From contig NZ_JABFNN010000039.1 of the NCBI RefSeq assembly GCF_013090115.1, positions 310,001 through 374,000 on the forward strand: 64,000 nt of DNA, written 5' to 3'. The DNA comes from Flagellimonas amphidinii. GTDB taxonomy: Bacteria; Bacteroidota; Bacteroidia; Flavobacteriales; Flavobacteriaceae. The notes beneath the pieces are model-generated. The model did no database searches. It was not told where the DNA came from and saw only the letters and a list, made by a program, of their open reading frames with translations. Positions 51,259 to 62,213 of this stretch are shown here, one piece after another; the first letter of the stretch is position 1; every line of letters starts with the position of its first letter. The position numbers were made by a program, and so were the translations under genes.

Positions 51259-54120
51259 ATGATCAACTACGAAGAAAATATTGAAGTTCAAGGAGCCAGG
51301 GTTCACAATCTCAAAAATATTGACGTGACCATTCCAAGAGAAAAGCTGGTAGTCATTACCGGATTATCTGGAAGCGGAAAATCCTCTTTGGCCTTTGATA
51401 CCATTTATGCAGAGGGACAACGTCGGTATATTGAAACCTTTTCAGCTTATGCACGACAATTTTTGGGTGGATTAGAGCGCCCAGATGTAGATAAGATCGA
51501 TGGTCTATCCCCCGTAATCGCAATCGAGCAAAAAACCACTTCAAAATCTCCTAGATCCACTGTGGGCACTATTACAGAGGTATATGACTTTTTACGTCTT
51601 CTTTTTGCCCGCGCTGGAGATGCCTATAGTTACAATACAGGAGAAAAAATGGTGAGTTATAGTGATGAACAGATCAAAGATTTGATCATTGATGCTTATC
51701 GCGATAAAAAAATCAACATTTTGGCTCCAGTGGTCAAGTCCAGAAAAGGTCATTATAGGGAACTATTTGAGCAAATTGCAAAGCAAGGTTTTATAAAGGT
51801 CAGGGTTGATGGCGAGATTTTGGACATTGTAAAGGGAATGAAAGTAGACCGGTACAAGACCCATGACATAGAGATTGTAATTGATCGTTTAAAGGTTTCA
51901 GAGAGCAAAGATTTCCATAAAAGACTCAACGAAACCATCAATACTGCTATGTATAGCGGAGACAATGTACTTATGGTCTTGGAAGAAGGCGACACTGTTC
52001 CCCGCTACTTTAGTAGAGACCTTATGTGCCCCTCAACAGGCATCTCCTATCCTACTCCAGAACCCAATACATTTTCATTCAATTCACCTAAAGGAATGTG
52101 TCCAGAATGCAATGGTTTAGGGCATGTGTATGAAATAAATGAACAGAAAATAATCCCTAACAAAAAGATATCCATTAAAGCTGGTGGACTTGCTCCTTTA
52201 GGAGAATACAAAAAGTCATGGGCTTTTAAACAACTGGAGACCATAGCCCAACGCTATAATTTTGATTTATCCGACCCTATCGAAAAAATTCCCAAGGAAG
52301 CCATGCAGGTTATCCTTAATGGCGGAAAGGAGAGTTTTGATGTGGATTCTAAAACCTTGGGAGTCAAAAGGAATTATAAAATTGACTACGAGGGAATTTC
52401 CAATTTCATTAAAACCCAATTTGAAGAGGCAAATTCTACTTCCATCAAACGCTGGGCAAAGGATTTTATGGATAAAGTCCAATGTCCCAGTTGCCATGGA
52501 GCCCGCTTGCGGAAAGAATCCCTTTATTTTAAAATTGGCGAACGCAACATAGCCGAGCTGGCACTTATGGATATTGCCGAATTAAGCCATTTCTTTGAAA
52601 AATTGGAAAGCGCTTTGGAAGGCAACCAAAAGAAGATAGCAGAGGAAATCATCAAAGAAATTAAAACCCGTATTCGTTTTTTGCTGGATGTAGGGCTTGA
52701 TTACCTTTCCTTGAACCGAAGTTCCAAATCCCTATCAGGAGGAGAAGCACAACGCATTCGATTAGCTACCCAAATTGGATCACAATTGGTGGGTGTCCTT
52801 TATATTTTGGATGAACCCAGTATCGGTTTGCATCAAAGGGACAATGAGCGTTTGATACATTCCTTGGAATCTCTTCGAGATATTGGAAATTCAGTTATAG
52901 TGGTAGAGCATGATAGGGATATGATTGAGCATGCAGACCATGTCATTGACATTGGCCCCAAAGCTGGGAAGCATGGAGGAGAAATTATCTCCCAAGGCCA
53001 TCCGGAAGATTTAAAAAACCAGCCTACTTTAACTGCCCAATATATTACCGGAGCACTAGAGATTCCAGTACCTGATCAGCGTAGAAAAGGAACTGGAAAG
53101 AAAATTGTGCTTTCAGGCTGTACTGGCAACAATCTTAAAAATGTTACAGTTGAAATACCGTTGGGTAAACTAATTGGGGTCACTGGAGTATCCGGTAGTG
53201 GGAAATCGACCTTAATCAACGAGACACTTTATCCCATCATGAATGCACATTACTTTAATGGGGTTAAGAAACCGATGCCTTATAAAAAGATTACGGGACT
53301 ACAGCATATTGACAAAGTCATCGATATTAACCAATCCCCCATTGGAAGAACGCCAAGGTCTAATCCAGCAACCTATACCGGCGTTTTCAGTGAAATTAGA
53401 GCTTTGTTTGCCAAAACCACCGAAGCCACTATCCGAGGCTATAAACCTGGCCGATTTAGTTTCAATGTTGCCGGAGGTAGATGTGAAACTTGTCAAGGTG
53501 GCGGACTGAAGGTCATCGAAATGAATTTCTTGCCAGATGTTTATGTGGAATGTGAAACCTGTAATGGCAAACGTTTCAATAGAGAGACTTTAGAAATCCG
53601 GTATAAAGGTAAATCTATAGCCGATGTACTGGAAATGACCATCAATGAAGCTGTAGATTTCTTTGAAAACATACCAAAAATCCATCGAAAGCTCAAAACA
53701 ATAAAAGATGTTGGTTTGGGTTATATTTCATTGGGGCAGCAGTCCACTACCCTATCTGGCGGGGAGGCCCAACGTGTTAAGTTGGCCACAGAACTTTCCA
53801 AACGAGATACTGGAAATACATTTTACATCCTCGATGAACCAACAACCGGTTTACATTTTGAAGATATAAGGGTTTTGATGGAAGTACTGAACCAATTGGT
53901 AGACAAAGGAAATACCATTCTAGTGATCGAACACAATATGGACGTTATTAAAATGATGGACCATATCATAGATATTGGCTATGAAGGTGGACGTGTTGGT
54001 GGAATGATTGTTGCCACAGGCACTCCAGAAGAGGTAGCCAAAGACAATAAAAGCCACACCGCCAAGTTTTTGAAAAAAGAGTTGGTCAATACAAAACAAA
54101 AAATAGCGAGAGCAGTATAA
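51259..54120 (+). CDS. uvrA: Excinuclease ABC subunit A
   Basis: The damage-recognition ATPase of nucleotide excision repair, 953 residues. It has two ABC ATPase units: Walker [15 protein letters not shown] and [14 protein letters not shown], signature [12 protein letters not shown] and [12 protein letters not shown], and zinc fingers [25 protein letters not shown] and CETCNGKRF. All key motifs are intact. It sits in the DNA-repair cluster behind the LexA-like repressor unit but has its own upstream gap (95 bases). No uvrB or uvrC is visible in the window. Confidence 0.96.
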   Translation: MINYEENIEVQGARVHNLKNIDVTIPREKLVVITGLSGSGKSSLAFDTIYAEGQRRYIETFSAYARQFLGGLERPDVDKIDGLSPVIAIEQKTTSKSPRSTVGTITEVYDFLRLLFARAGDAYSYNTGEKMVSYSDEQIKDLIIDAYRDKKINILAPVVKSRKGHYRELFEQIAKQGFIKVRVDGEILDIVKGMKVDRYKTHDIEIVIDRLKVSESKDFHKRLNETINTAMYSGDNVLMVLEEGDTVPRYFSRDLMCPSTGISYPTPEPNTFSFNSPKGMCPECNGLGHVYEINEQKIIPNKKISIKAGGLAPLGEYKKSWAFKQLETIAQRYNFDLSDPIEKIPKEAMQVILNGGKESFDVDSKTLGVKRNYKIDYEGISNFIKTQFEEANSTSIKRWAKDFMDKVQCPSCHGARLRKESLYFKIGERNIAELALMDIAELSHFFEKLESALEGNQKKIAEEIIKEIKTRIRFLLDVGLDYLSLNRSSKSLSGGEAQRIRLATQIGSQLVGVLYILDEPSIGLHQRDNERLIHSLESLRDIGNSVIVVEHDRDMIEHADHVIDIGPKAGKHGGEIISQGHPEDLKNQPTLTAQYITGALEIPVPDQRRKGTGKKIVLSGCTGNNLKNVTVEIPLGKLIGVTGVSGSGKSTLINETLYPIMNAHYFNGVKKPMPYKKITGLQHIDKVIDINQSPIGRTPRSNPATYTGVFSEIRALFAKTTEATIRGYKPGRFSFNVAGGRCETCQGGGLKVIEMNFLPDVYVECETCNGKRFNRETLEIRYKGKSIADVLEMTINEAVDFFENIPKIHRKLKTIKDVGLGYISLGQQSTTLSGGEAQRVKLATELSKRDTGNTFYILDEPTTGLHFEDIRVLMEVLNQLVDKGNTILVIEHNMDVIKMMDHIIDIGYEGGRVGGMIVATGTPEEVAKDNKSHTAKFLKKELVNTKQKIARAV

Positions 54121-54129
54121 TAGATAAAA

Positions 54130-54822
54130 ATGCAAATGCGAAAAGAACAACATCACAAAGGATGGAACGAAATTAAGACCAATGACTCTTGGGCCATATT
54201 TAAAATTATGGGCGAGTTTGTCACTGGATTTGAGAAAATGAGCGCTATTGGCCCTTGTGTCTCCATATTCGGTTCCGCAAGGGTACGCCCAGGGCAACCA
54301 TATTATGATCTAGCGGTAAAAGTCGCCAAAAGTGTTGCCGAAGCAGGCTATGGGATAATAACAGGAGGTGGTCCAGGAATTATGGAAGCTGGTAATAAAG
54401 GAGCCAATTTGGCGGGAGGCACTTCTGTAGGTCTTAACATTGAACTTCCTTTTGAACAACATGACAATCCCTTTATTGATGATGACAAGAGTTTAGATTT
54501 TGATTACTTCTTTGTTCGAAAGGTAATGTTTGTGAAATATTCACAAGGTTTTGTCGTAATGCCAGGTGGTTTTGGCACCTTGGATGAACTTTTTGAAGCC
54601 ATTACGCTCATCCAGACCCACAAAATTGATACTTTCCCCATAATTCTGGTTGGTTCTGAATTTTGGAAAGGCTTAATTGATTGGGTAAAAAATGCAATGC
54701 TTACTGAAGGTAACATTAGTCCAAAGGACCTTGATTTAATTCAAATAGTAGATACAGAAGATGAAGTCGTAAAAATTATTGATGCTTTCTATAAAAAACG
54801 TGATTTAAGTCCAAACTTTTAA
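54130..54822 (+). CDS. LOG-family Rossmann protein (TIGR00730; nucleotide 5'-monophosphate nucleosidase-like)
   Basis: The 230-residue protein has the LOG motifs GGGPGIMEAGNKGA and PGGFGTLDELFEAITLIQT with the catalytic Arg/Glu region. Family members hydrolyse nucleoside monophosphates (cytokinin-activating type in some species) and are often misannotated as lysine decarboxylase. It starts 9 bases after the uvrA stop, so it is probably co-transcribed, and precedes the outer-membrane gene by 11 bases. Confidence 0.88.
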   Translation: MQMRKEQHHKGWNEIKTNDSWAIFKIMGEFVTGFEKMSAIGPCVSIFGSARVRPGQPYYDLAVKVAKSVAEAGYGIITGGGPGIMEAGNKGANLAGGTSVGLNIELPFEQHDNPFIDDDKSLDFDYFFVRKVMFVKYSQGFVVMPGGFGTLDELFEAITLIQTHKIDTFPIILVGSEFWKGLIDWVKNAMLTEGNISPKDLDLIQIVDTEDEVVKIIDAFYKKRDLSPNF

Positions 54823-54833
54823 CTCCATATAAC

Positions 54834-57668
54834 TTGACGCTCCGCAGTCTCCACTTAATTGTTGCAACATTACTTTTTATTCTGGGTCCAATTGTTATGG
54901 CCCAACATAAAAACGAAGTCACTGCAACCTTGGATGGTAAGACAAGGGAGATTCAAATTACCCAAAGGTTTACTTATGTGAACCATTCTGACAATGGGCT
55001 CACCATGTTGTATTTCAATGACTGGAATCATGCGTATGCCAACAGGAATACAAAACTTGCCAAACGGTTTGCCGAAGAATTCAATCGAAGTCTTCACTTG
55101 GCCAAGGATAAAGAGCGCGGGGGCACAAAAATTAAAAGTATTGTCGATGACAACTATGCTGGTCTGGATTGGCAAAGAATTGGCAATAGGGATATCATAG
55201 CCATCGCTTTGGGTGAAGTCCTTGAGCCCGGACAATCCATTCAACTTTTCTTTACATACACTGTAAAACTCCCCAATGCTAAATTCACCTCTTACGGATT
55301 TCAAAATAATGGTGAGTACTATCTAAAAGATTGGTATTTAACCCCAGCCGTTCATAAGGGAGAATGGAAGCTGTATGACAATATCAACCTTGAAGACCTC
55401 TACACCGATGTCACGGAAACAGTTATAAATCTCACATATCCCAGAAGACTGTTCCTATCCTCAAATTTTGATGAACAAGGAAGCACCAATTTTCCAGGTG
55501 GTCAATATGTGCAGTTACTGGGAAAAGATAGAAAGAGTTGCGAAATCATATTGAATCTAGAGAAACGATTTACTAAGCATGTCACAAAACACCTGACCAT
55601 CAATACTGACCTCGAATCCAATAAGTACGACATTATTTCCCAAGGGATATCTATTACCAAAATTGCCCAATTTCTATATAAAAATCTAGGTGAATACCCT
55701 CATGATAACCTTTTGGTCAGTGAGTTGGATTACAATAAATCTCCATTATATGGCATTAACCAATTGCCTACATTTATTAGACCATATGAAGAGCAGTTTC
55801 AATTTGAAATGAAGTTTTTAAAAACTGCCCTTCGTAGTTTTTTAAAGGAAACGCTTTTTTTAGATCCAAGAAGTGAGCGCTGGGTGAATGATGCCATAGG
55901 CTATTATTTGATGATCAAATATGTTGAAGAACACTACCCAGACCAAAAACTAGCAGGAAAGCTTTCTAAAATATGGGGCATCAAGGGTTTTCACTTGGCT
56001 CAAATGGATTTCAATGAACAATATACGTTCTTCAGTATGTTGACGGCTAGAAAAAACATTGATCAATCCTTGTCCACTCCAAACGATTCATTGATAAAGT
56101 TCAATCAGAAAATAGCCAATGGGTATAAAGCTGGATTAGGAATGTCTTACTTGTCCGAATATTTAGGAGCCAGTAAAATAGATAGCAGCATTACATCTTT
56201 CTATAGAAACCATCACCTTAAATCTAAGGTGGAAGCTTCAGATTTTAGAAAAACCATTGAACAATATACGGACAAGAATGTAGATTGGTTTTTTGATGAA
56301 TATGTATCAACCCGAAAAAAAATCGATTATACCATCAAAAAAGTGAAAAAAACGGAAGACTCTATTACTGTTTTATTGAAAAATAAAACAGGCACCAACG
56401 TTCCTATTTCACTTTTTGGACTTCAGAAAGACTCCGTTGTTTCTCATCAATGGTTCATGGATATTGATACTTCACGAACAGTCACAATTCCTAGAATGGG
56501 TGCCGATCGTTTGGTGCTTAATTATGATCAAAAAATTCCTGAATTCAATCAAAGGGACAATTGGAGAACATTGAACGGCTTTTTCTCGAGCAATAAAAGA
56601 ATCAAGTTTCAATTTTTCAAAGACACCGAAGACCCCAATTATCATCAAATCTTTTATGTGCCCATTGCCAATTTTAATGTGTATGATGGAATTACACCCG
56701 GGATGAGGATTTACAATAAAACGTTTTTGGAAAGACCTTTTCAATATGACGTTTCTCCCACCTATTCCTTTTTAGAACGCACATTGGTTGGTAAAGCTGG
56801 TATCAGATATAGAAAGTACCACAAACAAACCGGTCTATATGTCACTAATTATTCATTCTCAGGTTCTTCATCACACTTTCAAACCAATTCGCGCTTTTCA
56901 ACACTGACCCCAGCAGTAAGTTTCAGTTGGAGACCCAATGACCTTATTTCCAATCGCAGACAAACATTGCTGTTACGTTACCGAAATGTTTTCAGGAGCA
57001 TTGACCCTAGCATTGCCAATGAGATTGATACAGAACCTGATTATAGTGTACTCAATGCACGCTACTGGGATGTTGACAATGACATCCTGAATTATACCTC
57101 CTGGTTTTTGGACGCCCAACACTCCAGTGACTTTACCAAACTTACCTTTGAATTGGAATACCGGAAGCTTTTCCAAAGCAATCGTCAATTTAATTTTCGC
57201 CTATATGCCGGTAAATTTTTAAGAAACAAGACCAGTTCTGACTTTTTCAGCTTTGCATTGGACAGACCTACGGATTATATGTTTGATCTAGCCTATTTGG
57301 GTAGATCTGAAAGCTCAGGTATCTACAGTCAGCAAATCATTATCGCAGAAGGAGGTTTTAAATCCCAACTGGAAAATCCATTTGCCAACGACTGGATTGC
57401 AACTACAAATGCCAGCACCAACATTTGGAGATGGGTTGAAGCCTACGGTGACTTGGGTTATATAAAAAGCAAAGGAAGCGACGCTCGTTTTGTTTACGAT
57501 TCAGGTATTCGGTTAAATTTAGTAACAGATTATTTTGAACTCTACTTTCCTGTATATTCCAACCGAGGTTGGGAAATTGCCCAAGATAATTACGGGCAAC
57601 GTATCCGCTTTATTGTAACCATGAGCCCCAAAACCCTTATTGGGCTATTTACCCGAAAATGGTTTTAA
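54834..57668 (+). CDS. M1-peptidase-like protein without zinc site, with C-terminal beta barrel
   Basis: The 944-residue exported protein (TTG start at 54834; signal LRSLHLIVATLLFILGPIVMAQ) resembles M1 (gluzincin) peptidases in its first 480 residues. Where the HExxH zinc motif should lie (about residue 330) it reads ALRSFLKETLF, and the downstream WVNDAIGYYLMIKYVEEHYP matches the WLNEGFATY position without the motif. It is therefore probably inactive. The last about 340 residues form an outer-membrane barrel-like region ending in KWF. Function unknown; surface binding is possible. Confidence 0.78.
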   Translation: MTLRSLHLIVATLLFILGPIVMAQHKNEVTATLDGKTREIQITQRFTYVNHSDNGLTMLYFNDWNHAYANRNTKLAKRFAEEFNRSLHLAKDKERGGTKIKSIVDDNYAGLDWQRIGNRDIIAIALGEVLEPGQSIQLFFTYTVKLPNAKFTSYGFQNNGEYYLKDWYLTPAVHKGEWKLYDNINLEDLYTDVTETVINLTYPRRLFLSSNFDEQGSTNFPGGQYVQLLGKDRKSCEIILNLEKRFTKHVTKHLTINTDLESNKYDIISQGISITKIAQFLYKNLGEYPHDNLLVSELDYNKSPLYGINQLPTFIRPYEEQFQFEMKFLKTALRSFLKETLFLDPRSERWVNDAIGYYLMIKYVEEHYPDQKLAGKLSKIWGIKGFHLAQMDFNEQYTFFSMLTARKNIDQSLSTPNDSLIKFNQKIANGYKAGLGMSYLSEYLGASKIDSSITSFYRNHHLKSKVEASDFRKTIEQYTDKNVDWFFDEYVSTRKKIDYTIKKVKKTEDSITVLLKNKTGTNVPISLFGLQKDSVVSHQWFMDIDTSRTVTIPRMGADRLVLNYDQKIPEFNQRDNWRTLNGFFSSNKRIKFQFFKDTEDPNYHQIFYVPIANFNVYDGITPGMRIYNKTFLERPFQYDVSPTYSFLERTLVGKAGIRYRKYHKQTGLYVTNYSFSGSSSHFQTNSRFSTLTPAVSFSWRPNDLISNRRQTLLLRYRNVFRSIDPSIANEIDTEPDYSVLNARYWDVDNDILNYTSWFLDAQHSSDFTKLTFELEYRKLFQSNRQFNFRLYAGKFLRNKTSSDFFSFALDRPTDYMFDLAYLGRSESSGIYSQQIIIAEGGFKSQLENPFANDWIATTNASTNIWRWVEAYGDLGYIKSKGSDARFVYDSGIRLNLVTDYFELYFPVYSNRGWEIAQDNYGQRIRFIVTMSPKTLIGLFTRKWF

Positions 57669-57828
57669 AATTGCAGATATGTCAATTTTAAGGTTATAAA
57701 TGACTTTGATATTAAATTTTTATCATTTTTTAAATATAAAAAATGAGGTATTTTCAATTTATTAACGAGATGAACCATTGCCTTTTCGAATGAATTTTCG
57801 TATTTTCGCAGAAATTCTACCTTAGCCC

Positions 57829-60240
57829 ATGAAACCAAATCCTAGTACAAGTAATGACATTTCCTTTGACGATTTTCAATCCCAAATACTTCAGGATTAT
57901 AAAATCGCCGTCACCAGTAGGGAATGTAGTTTGCTAGGAAGACGCGAAGTGCTTTCGGGCAAAGCTAAATTCGGAATTTTTGGTGATGGTAAAGAACTAC
58001 CACAATTGGCTATGGCAAGGGCTTTTCAAGATGGGGATTTTAGAAGTGGGTATTACCGTGACCAAACTTTTATGATGGCTCTGGATGAGCTTAATCCGAA
58101 GCAGTTCTTTCATGGACTGTATGCCACAACGGACATTCAAAAAGAACCCATGAGCGCAGGTAGGCAAATGGGTGGGCATTTTGTTACCCATAGTTTGAAT
58201 GAAGATGGGTCATGGAAGGATTTGACAAAACAAAAAAACAGTAGTGCAGATATCTCTTGTACAGCAGGACAAATGCCAAGATTGCTCGGACTAGCGCAAG
58301 CCTCCAAAATATACCGTAGCCTTACGGAAATTGATGCTGCCAAATTTTCTGTAAATGGAAATGAAGTGGCTTGGGGCACCATTGGCAATGCAAGTACAAG
58401 CGAAGGCCATTTTTTTGAGACCATTAATGCCGCTGGTGTAATGCAGGTTCCCATGGTCATAAGTATCTGGGACGATGAATACGGAATTTCGGTTCCGGCA
58501 GAATACCATACCACCAAAGGTGATATTTCTGAAGCTTTAAAAGGATTGCAGCGGGATGAAAACAATGATGGTTTTGAAATTCTTAAGGTAAAAGGTTGGG
58601 ATTATACTGGATTGATCCATGCATTTGAAAATGCTTCAGAGATTGCCCGGGAAAATCACGTTCCTGTATTAATTCATGTTACCGAGCTCACACAACCCCA
58701 GGGACATTCAACTTCTGGATCCCATGAACGTTACAAATCTGCCGAGCGTTTGGAGTGGGAACGTGAAAATGATTGCAATCGAAGATTTAGGGAATGGATT
58801 CTAGAAAATAACATCAGTACAGAAGAAGAGCTAAAAGCCTTTGAAAAACAAATAAAACTTCAGGTAAGGAATGCGAAAAAAGAAGCTTGGGCTGAATTTC
58901 TAAAACCACATCTTGAAGCTAAAAAACAGCTTATCCAATTATTGGACAAAAACGCTGCGTTAAGCTCCAATAAAAATTTTATCCTAAAAATTAAAAACGA
59001 CCTGATTGCTATTGAAGAGCCTGTAAAAAAAGATTTGGCATCTCTTTCAAGAAAAGCACTCCGGTATTTATTGGGCGATGAATTTCCTGAAAAACAACAA
59101 TTGGAGCTATGGATCAATAATTTCTTGAGCGACAGCCAACCCAAATACAGTTCACATCTCTACAGTGAGCAAGCAAATAAGGCGATCAATATTGAATCCA
59201 TCCCTCCTTCATACAGTAATAAAGCCGAAGAGGTAGATGGCAGAATTATCCTTAGAGATAATTTTGACGCTCTTTTTGCCAAATATCCCGAAGCCTTGGT
59301 ATTTGGTGAAGACACAGGAGCTATTGGTGACGTTAATCAAGGACTGGAAGGACTTCAAAAAAAATATGGTGAGATTCGCATTGCCGATACAGGTATTAGG
59401 GAAACCACAATTATCGGACAAGGCATTGGGTTGGCTTTGAGAGGTTTACGCCCTATAGCTGAAATTCAATATTTAGATTACATTCTATATGGAATTCAAA
59501 CCTTAAGCGATGATTTAGCATCACTTTTGTACAGAACTGTAGGTAAACAAAAAGCTCCTCTTATCGTCCGAACCAGAGGGCATCGTTTAGAGGGAATATG
59601 GCATTCTGGTTCTCCTATGGGCACTTTGATTCATATACTTAGAGGCATGTACATTTTGGCTCCAAGAAACATGACGCAAGCAGCAGGATTTTATAACACC
59701 TTGATGAAAAGTGATGAACCCGCGCTTATTATTGAAAGTTTGAACGGTTACCGCCTCAAGGAAAAAATGCCTGACAATCTAGCTGAATTCTGCACTCCTA
59801 TTGGTAAAGTAGAAACTCTTAAAGAAGGTGAGGATATTACTTTGTTGTCCTATGGCTCCACACTTAGAATTGTTGAAAAAGTGGCCAAGGAGCTTCTAGA
59901 AGTGGGCATTGATGCAGAGGTCATTGATGCACAATCATTATTACCTTTTGATTTGGGCCATGATGTGGTGAAAAGTCTAGCAAAGACCAATCGCTTATTG
60001 ATTATAGACGAAGACGTCCCAGGCGGATGTTCTGCTTATCTATTACAAGAAATATTGGAAAATCAAGGAGGATATCGTTACTTGGACAGTGCGCCACAGA
60101 CACTTACCGCCAAGGCACACCGCCCCGCCTACGCTTCAGATGGGGATTATTTTTCCAAACCCAATGCCGAGGACATCTTTGAAAAGGTTTATGATATTAT
60201 GCATGAAACCGATCCTCGTTCTTTTCCAAAGCTTAGATAA
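57829..60240 (+). CDS. 2-oxo acid dehydrogenase E1 alpha/beta fusion, divergent type
   Basis: An 803-residue E1 fusion with the alpha part (1 to about 430) and the beta part (about 450-803, IRIADTGIRETTIIGQGIGLA and transketolase C-domain). The thiamine-diphosphate motif is unusual: GDG...N is replaced by GNA (186-188) and DD (215-216), with the same 29-residue spacing as GEG...NN in the E1 at 870. Aspartate and asparagine are thus exchanged. It may use a different substrate or cofactor geometry. No E2 or E3 is adjacent. The upstream 160-base gap is AT-rich with a TATTTTCG box (57800-57807). Confidence 0.86.
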   Translation: MKPNPSTSNDISFDDFQSQILQDYKIAVTSRECSLLGRREVLSGKAKFGIFGDGKELPQLAMARAFQDGDFRSGYYRDQTFMMALDELNPKQFFHGLYATTDIQKEPMSAGRQMGGHFVTHSLNEDGSWKDLTKQKNSSADISCTAGQMPRLLGLAQASKIYRSLTEIDAAKFSVNGNEVAWGTIGNASTSEGHFFETINAAGVMQVPMVISIWDDEYGISVPAEYHTTKGDISEALKGLQRDENNDGFEILKVKGWDYTGLIHAFENASEIARENHVPVLIHVTELTQPQGHSTSGSHERYKSAERLEWERENDCNRRFREWILENNISTEEELKAFEKQIKLQVRNAKKEAWAEFLKPHLEAKKQLIQLLDKNAALSSNKNFILKIKNDLIAIEEPVKKDLASLSRKALRYLLGDEFPEKQQLELWINNFLSDSQPKYSSHLYSEQANKAINIESIPPSYSNKAEEVDGRIILRDNFDALFAKYPEALVFGEDTGAIGDVNQGLEGLQKKYGEIRIADTGIRETTIIGQGIGLALRGLRPIAEIQYLDYILYGIQTLSDDLASLLYRTVGKQKAPLIVRTRGHRLEGIWHSGSPMGTLIHILRGMYILAPRNMTQAAGFYNTLMKSDEPALIIESLNGYRLKEKMPDNLAEFCTPIGKVETLKEGEDITLLSYGSTLRIVEKVAKELLEVGIDAEVIDAQSLLPFDLGHDVVKSLAKTNRLLIIDEDVPGGCSAYLLQEILENQGGYRYLDSAPQTLTAKAHRPAYASDGDYFSKPNAEDIFEKVYDIMHETDPRSFPKLR

Positions 60241-60346
60241 GAAGGTATTTTATCCAAAACATCAATTCAAATAGGTGTTTGGTGAATTATTATTGTTGCT
60301 ATTGAAGCATTATTTTTTACTTTCACGTAAATTAAAATCCCCCTCA

Positions 60347-60724
60347 ATGAAAAACAATACATTAATCCACCTGGGTTTAGCACTCTTAAGAATTGTTCCT
60401 TCAGTCTTTATGTTGACCCATGGATACCCAAAACTTCTCAAACTTATAAACGGCAATACTGAGTTTGCCAATCCATTTGGCATAGGTGAAGCCCCTACCC
60501 TTTTCTTGGCTGTTGTTGGCGAATTCATATGTCCCATTTTAATGATTATTGGCTTTAAAACAAGATGGGCCGCTATTCCTGCTGCTATTACAATGTTTAT
60601 TGCTGCATTTACAATTCATGGTGATGACCCATTTGGCACAAAGGAAAAAGCATTGCTGTATTTAGCCTTTTTCGTGATTGTCTTTTTACTTGGACCCGGA
60701 AAATATAGTGTGGACAAAAGGTAA
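60347..60724 (+). CDS. DoxX-family membrane protein
   Basis: A 125-residue four-helix membrane protein: LALLRIVPSVFMLTHGYPKL, FLAVVGEFICPILMIIGFKT, AAIPAAITMFIAAFTIHGDD and ALLYLAFFVIVFLLGPGKYS. This is the DoxX/YphA layout with conserved His, Gly and Glu. DoxX-like proteins are linked to quinone or thiosulfate redox in some species; no such neighbour is present. Start at ATG 60347; an upstream in-frame region is not hydrophobic in the right way. Confidence 0.85.
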   Translation: MKNNTLIHLGLALLRIVPSVFMLTHGYPKLLKLINGNTEFANPFGIGEAPTLFLAVVGEFICPILMIIGFKTRWAAIPAAITMFIAAFTIHGDDPFGTKEKALLYLAFFVIVFLLGPGKYSVDKR

Positions 60725-60726
60725 TT

Positions 60727-61728
60727 CTACACCAACTTTACTAGTAGTTCTTTAAGAAGGTCTGCCTGTTGCATGTTGCTGGCCCCTACACCTTTGCCTT
60801 TTAAATCCAATTGGCGTAAGCTGGAAATAATTCCACTGACCTTTTTCATGGGATAATTCTTGGCAGCGATAGCATACTCTTTAACAAAGTAAGGATTCAC
60901 CCCAAGTACTTTTGCAACATTACCCGGAGAATGGTCATTCAATCCATGGTATTGGAGTAATTGTGTAAAAAAAGTATTCAACAAAGTAACAGTAACAACG
61001 AAGGGATTGTCCTTAGGGTTTTGGGCAAAATAATCTATAATTCGGGAAGCCTTGGCCACATTACGCTCCCCAATGGCTTTCTTCAGCTCAAAATTATTGA
61101 AGTCCTTGCTGATGCCAATGTGTTGTTCAATCAACTTAGGAGTAATTTCAACAGTATTCGGAACCACAATCGTCAATTTTTCCAATTCATTGTTGATTTT
61201 ACTCAGATCGGTACCCAAAAACTCCACCAATAGCACACAGGCCGTTGGGGATATCGTATATTTTTTTGAGGCCAACGTCCTCCTTATCCAGTCAGCAACC
61301 TGATTTTCATAAAGTTTCTTACTTTCAAAAAGCTCTCCATTTTTTTGAATGGCTTTATACAGTTTTTTTCGTTTATCCAGTTTTTTATACTTGTAACAAA
61401 CTACCAGAACAGTTGTGGGTTGTGGGTTTTCAGCATAAGCCGTTAAATTTTCTATAGTCCTTGAAAGATGCTGGGCCTCCTTAATAATCACCACTTGATG
61501 CTCTGCCATCATAGGGAATCGTTTGGCATTGGCAACCACTTCATCAATATTGGTGTCCTTACCATAAAGAACCATTTGATTGAAGCCCCTCTCCTCTTCT
61601 GATAAAACATGTTCTGAAATGTATTTGGAAATCCTATCAATGTAATAAGGCTCCTCTCCCATCAAAAAATAAATAGGCTTTGGTTGCCCTGCATTAATAT
61701 CCGAAACAATTTCCTTTACCCTGTCCAT
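60727..61728 (-). CDS. holA: DNA polymerase III subunit delta
   Basis: The clamp-loader subunit that opens the sliding clamp. The 333-residue protein starts MDRVKEIVSDINAGQPKPIY with FLMGEEPYYIDRISKYI and has the delta-family helical collar and a C-terminal LRQLDLKGKGVGASNMQQAD segment with the conserved DLKGKG. It converges with doxX (2-base gap) and is divergent from the HsdR_N-like gene with only 26 bases between start codons. Confidence 0.92.
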   Translation of the reverse strand: MDRVKEIVSDINAGQPKPIYFLMGEEPYYIDRISKYISEHVLSEEERGFNQMVLYGKDTNIDEVVANAKRFPMMAEHQVVIIKEAQHLSRTIENLTAYAENPQPTTVLVVCYKYKKLDKRKKLYKAIQKNGELFESKKLYENQVADWIRRTLASKKYTISPTACVLLVEFLGTDLSKINNELEKLTIVVPNTVEITPKLIEQHIGISKDFNNFELKKAIGERNVAKASRIIDYFAQNPKDNPFVVTVTLLNTFFTQLLQYHGLNDHSPGNVAKVLGVNPYFVKEYAIAAKNYPMKKVSGIISSLRQLDLKGKGVGASNMQQADLLKELLVKLV

Positions 61729-61754
61729 TCAGAAAAAATCATCAAATTTGCCCA

Positions 61755-62201
61755 ATGCAAGCATTGAACTTTCCCCATTATCAGTTTAGAGTCAAAAATA
61801 GCGAAAATAGCCTCTATATTTTTGACGCCATCCGTAAAAAGTTCGTGGCATTACAACCTGAAGAATGGGTTAGACAACATGTACTGCATTTTCTGGTCTT
61901 CACTAAAAAATACCCAAAAACTTTAATCAATGTAGAAAAACAATTGAAGGTAAACGAGCTCAAAAAACGTTATGATGTGGTAGTTTTCAATTCTGATGGA
62001 AGTATTGAACTTCTGGTTGAATGCAAAGCTCCTGAAATTAAAATTGATCAAGCCACATTTGACCAAATAGCCCAGTACAACCTTAAATTGAAGGCAAATT
62101 ACCTAATGGTGACCAATGGTTTGGAACATTATTATTGCAAAATGGACTTTGAAAGTGAAAAATATATGTTTTTGAAGGAAATTCCTGATTTTAGCCGTTA
62201 A
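61755..62201 (+). CDS. Type I restriction enzyme HsdR N-terminal-like (PD-(D/E)xK) protein
   Basis: A 148-residue protein matching the HSDR_N_2 domain: LQPEEWVRQHVLHFLVF, then the nuclease core KRYDVVVFNSDGSIELLVEC with ECKAP (D...ExK pattern), then ATFDQIAQYN. Such stand-alone proteins usually lie next to holA in Flavobacteriaceae and are not part of an HsdRMS system; no hsdM or hsdS is nearby. DNA cleavage is possible but unproven. Confidence 0.85.
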   Translation: MQALNFPHYQFRVKNSENSLYIFDAIRKKFVALQPEEWVRQHVLHFLVFTKKYPKTLINVEKQLKVNELKKRYDVVVFNSDGSIELLVECKAPEIKIDQATFDQIAQYNLKLKANYLMVTNGLEHYYCKMDFESEKYMFLKEIPDFSR

Positions 62202-62213
62202 TTTGCTGCCGTT

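Noticed and set aside
54130..54822. Lysine decarboxylase
   Set aside because: The PGGxGT motif belongs to LOG-type nucleoside monophosphate phosphoribohydrolases; the decarboxylase name is a known misannotation.
61755..62201. Part of a type I restriction-modification system
   Set aside because: Only an HsdR N-terminal-like domain is present, next to holA, with no hsdM or hsdS in the window.
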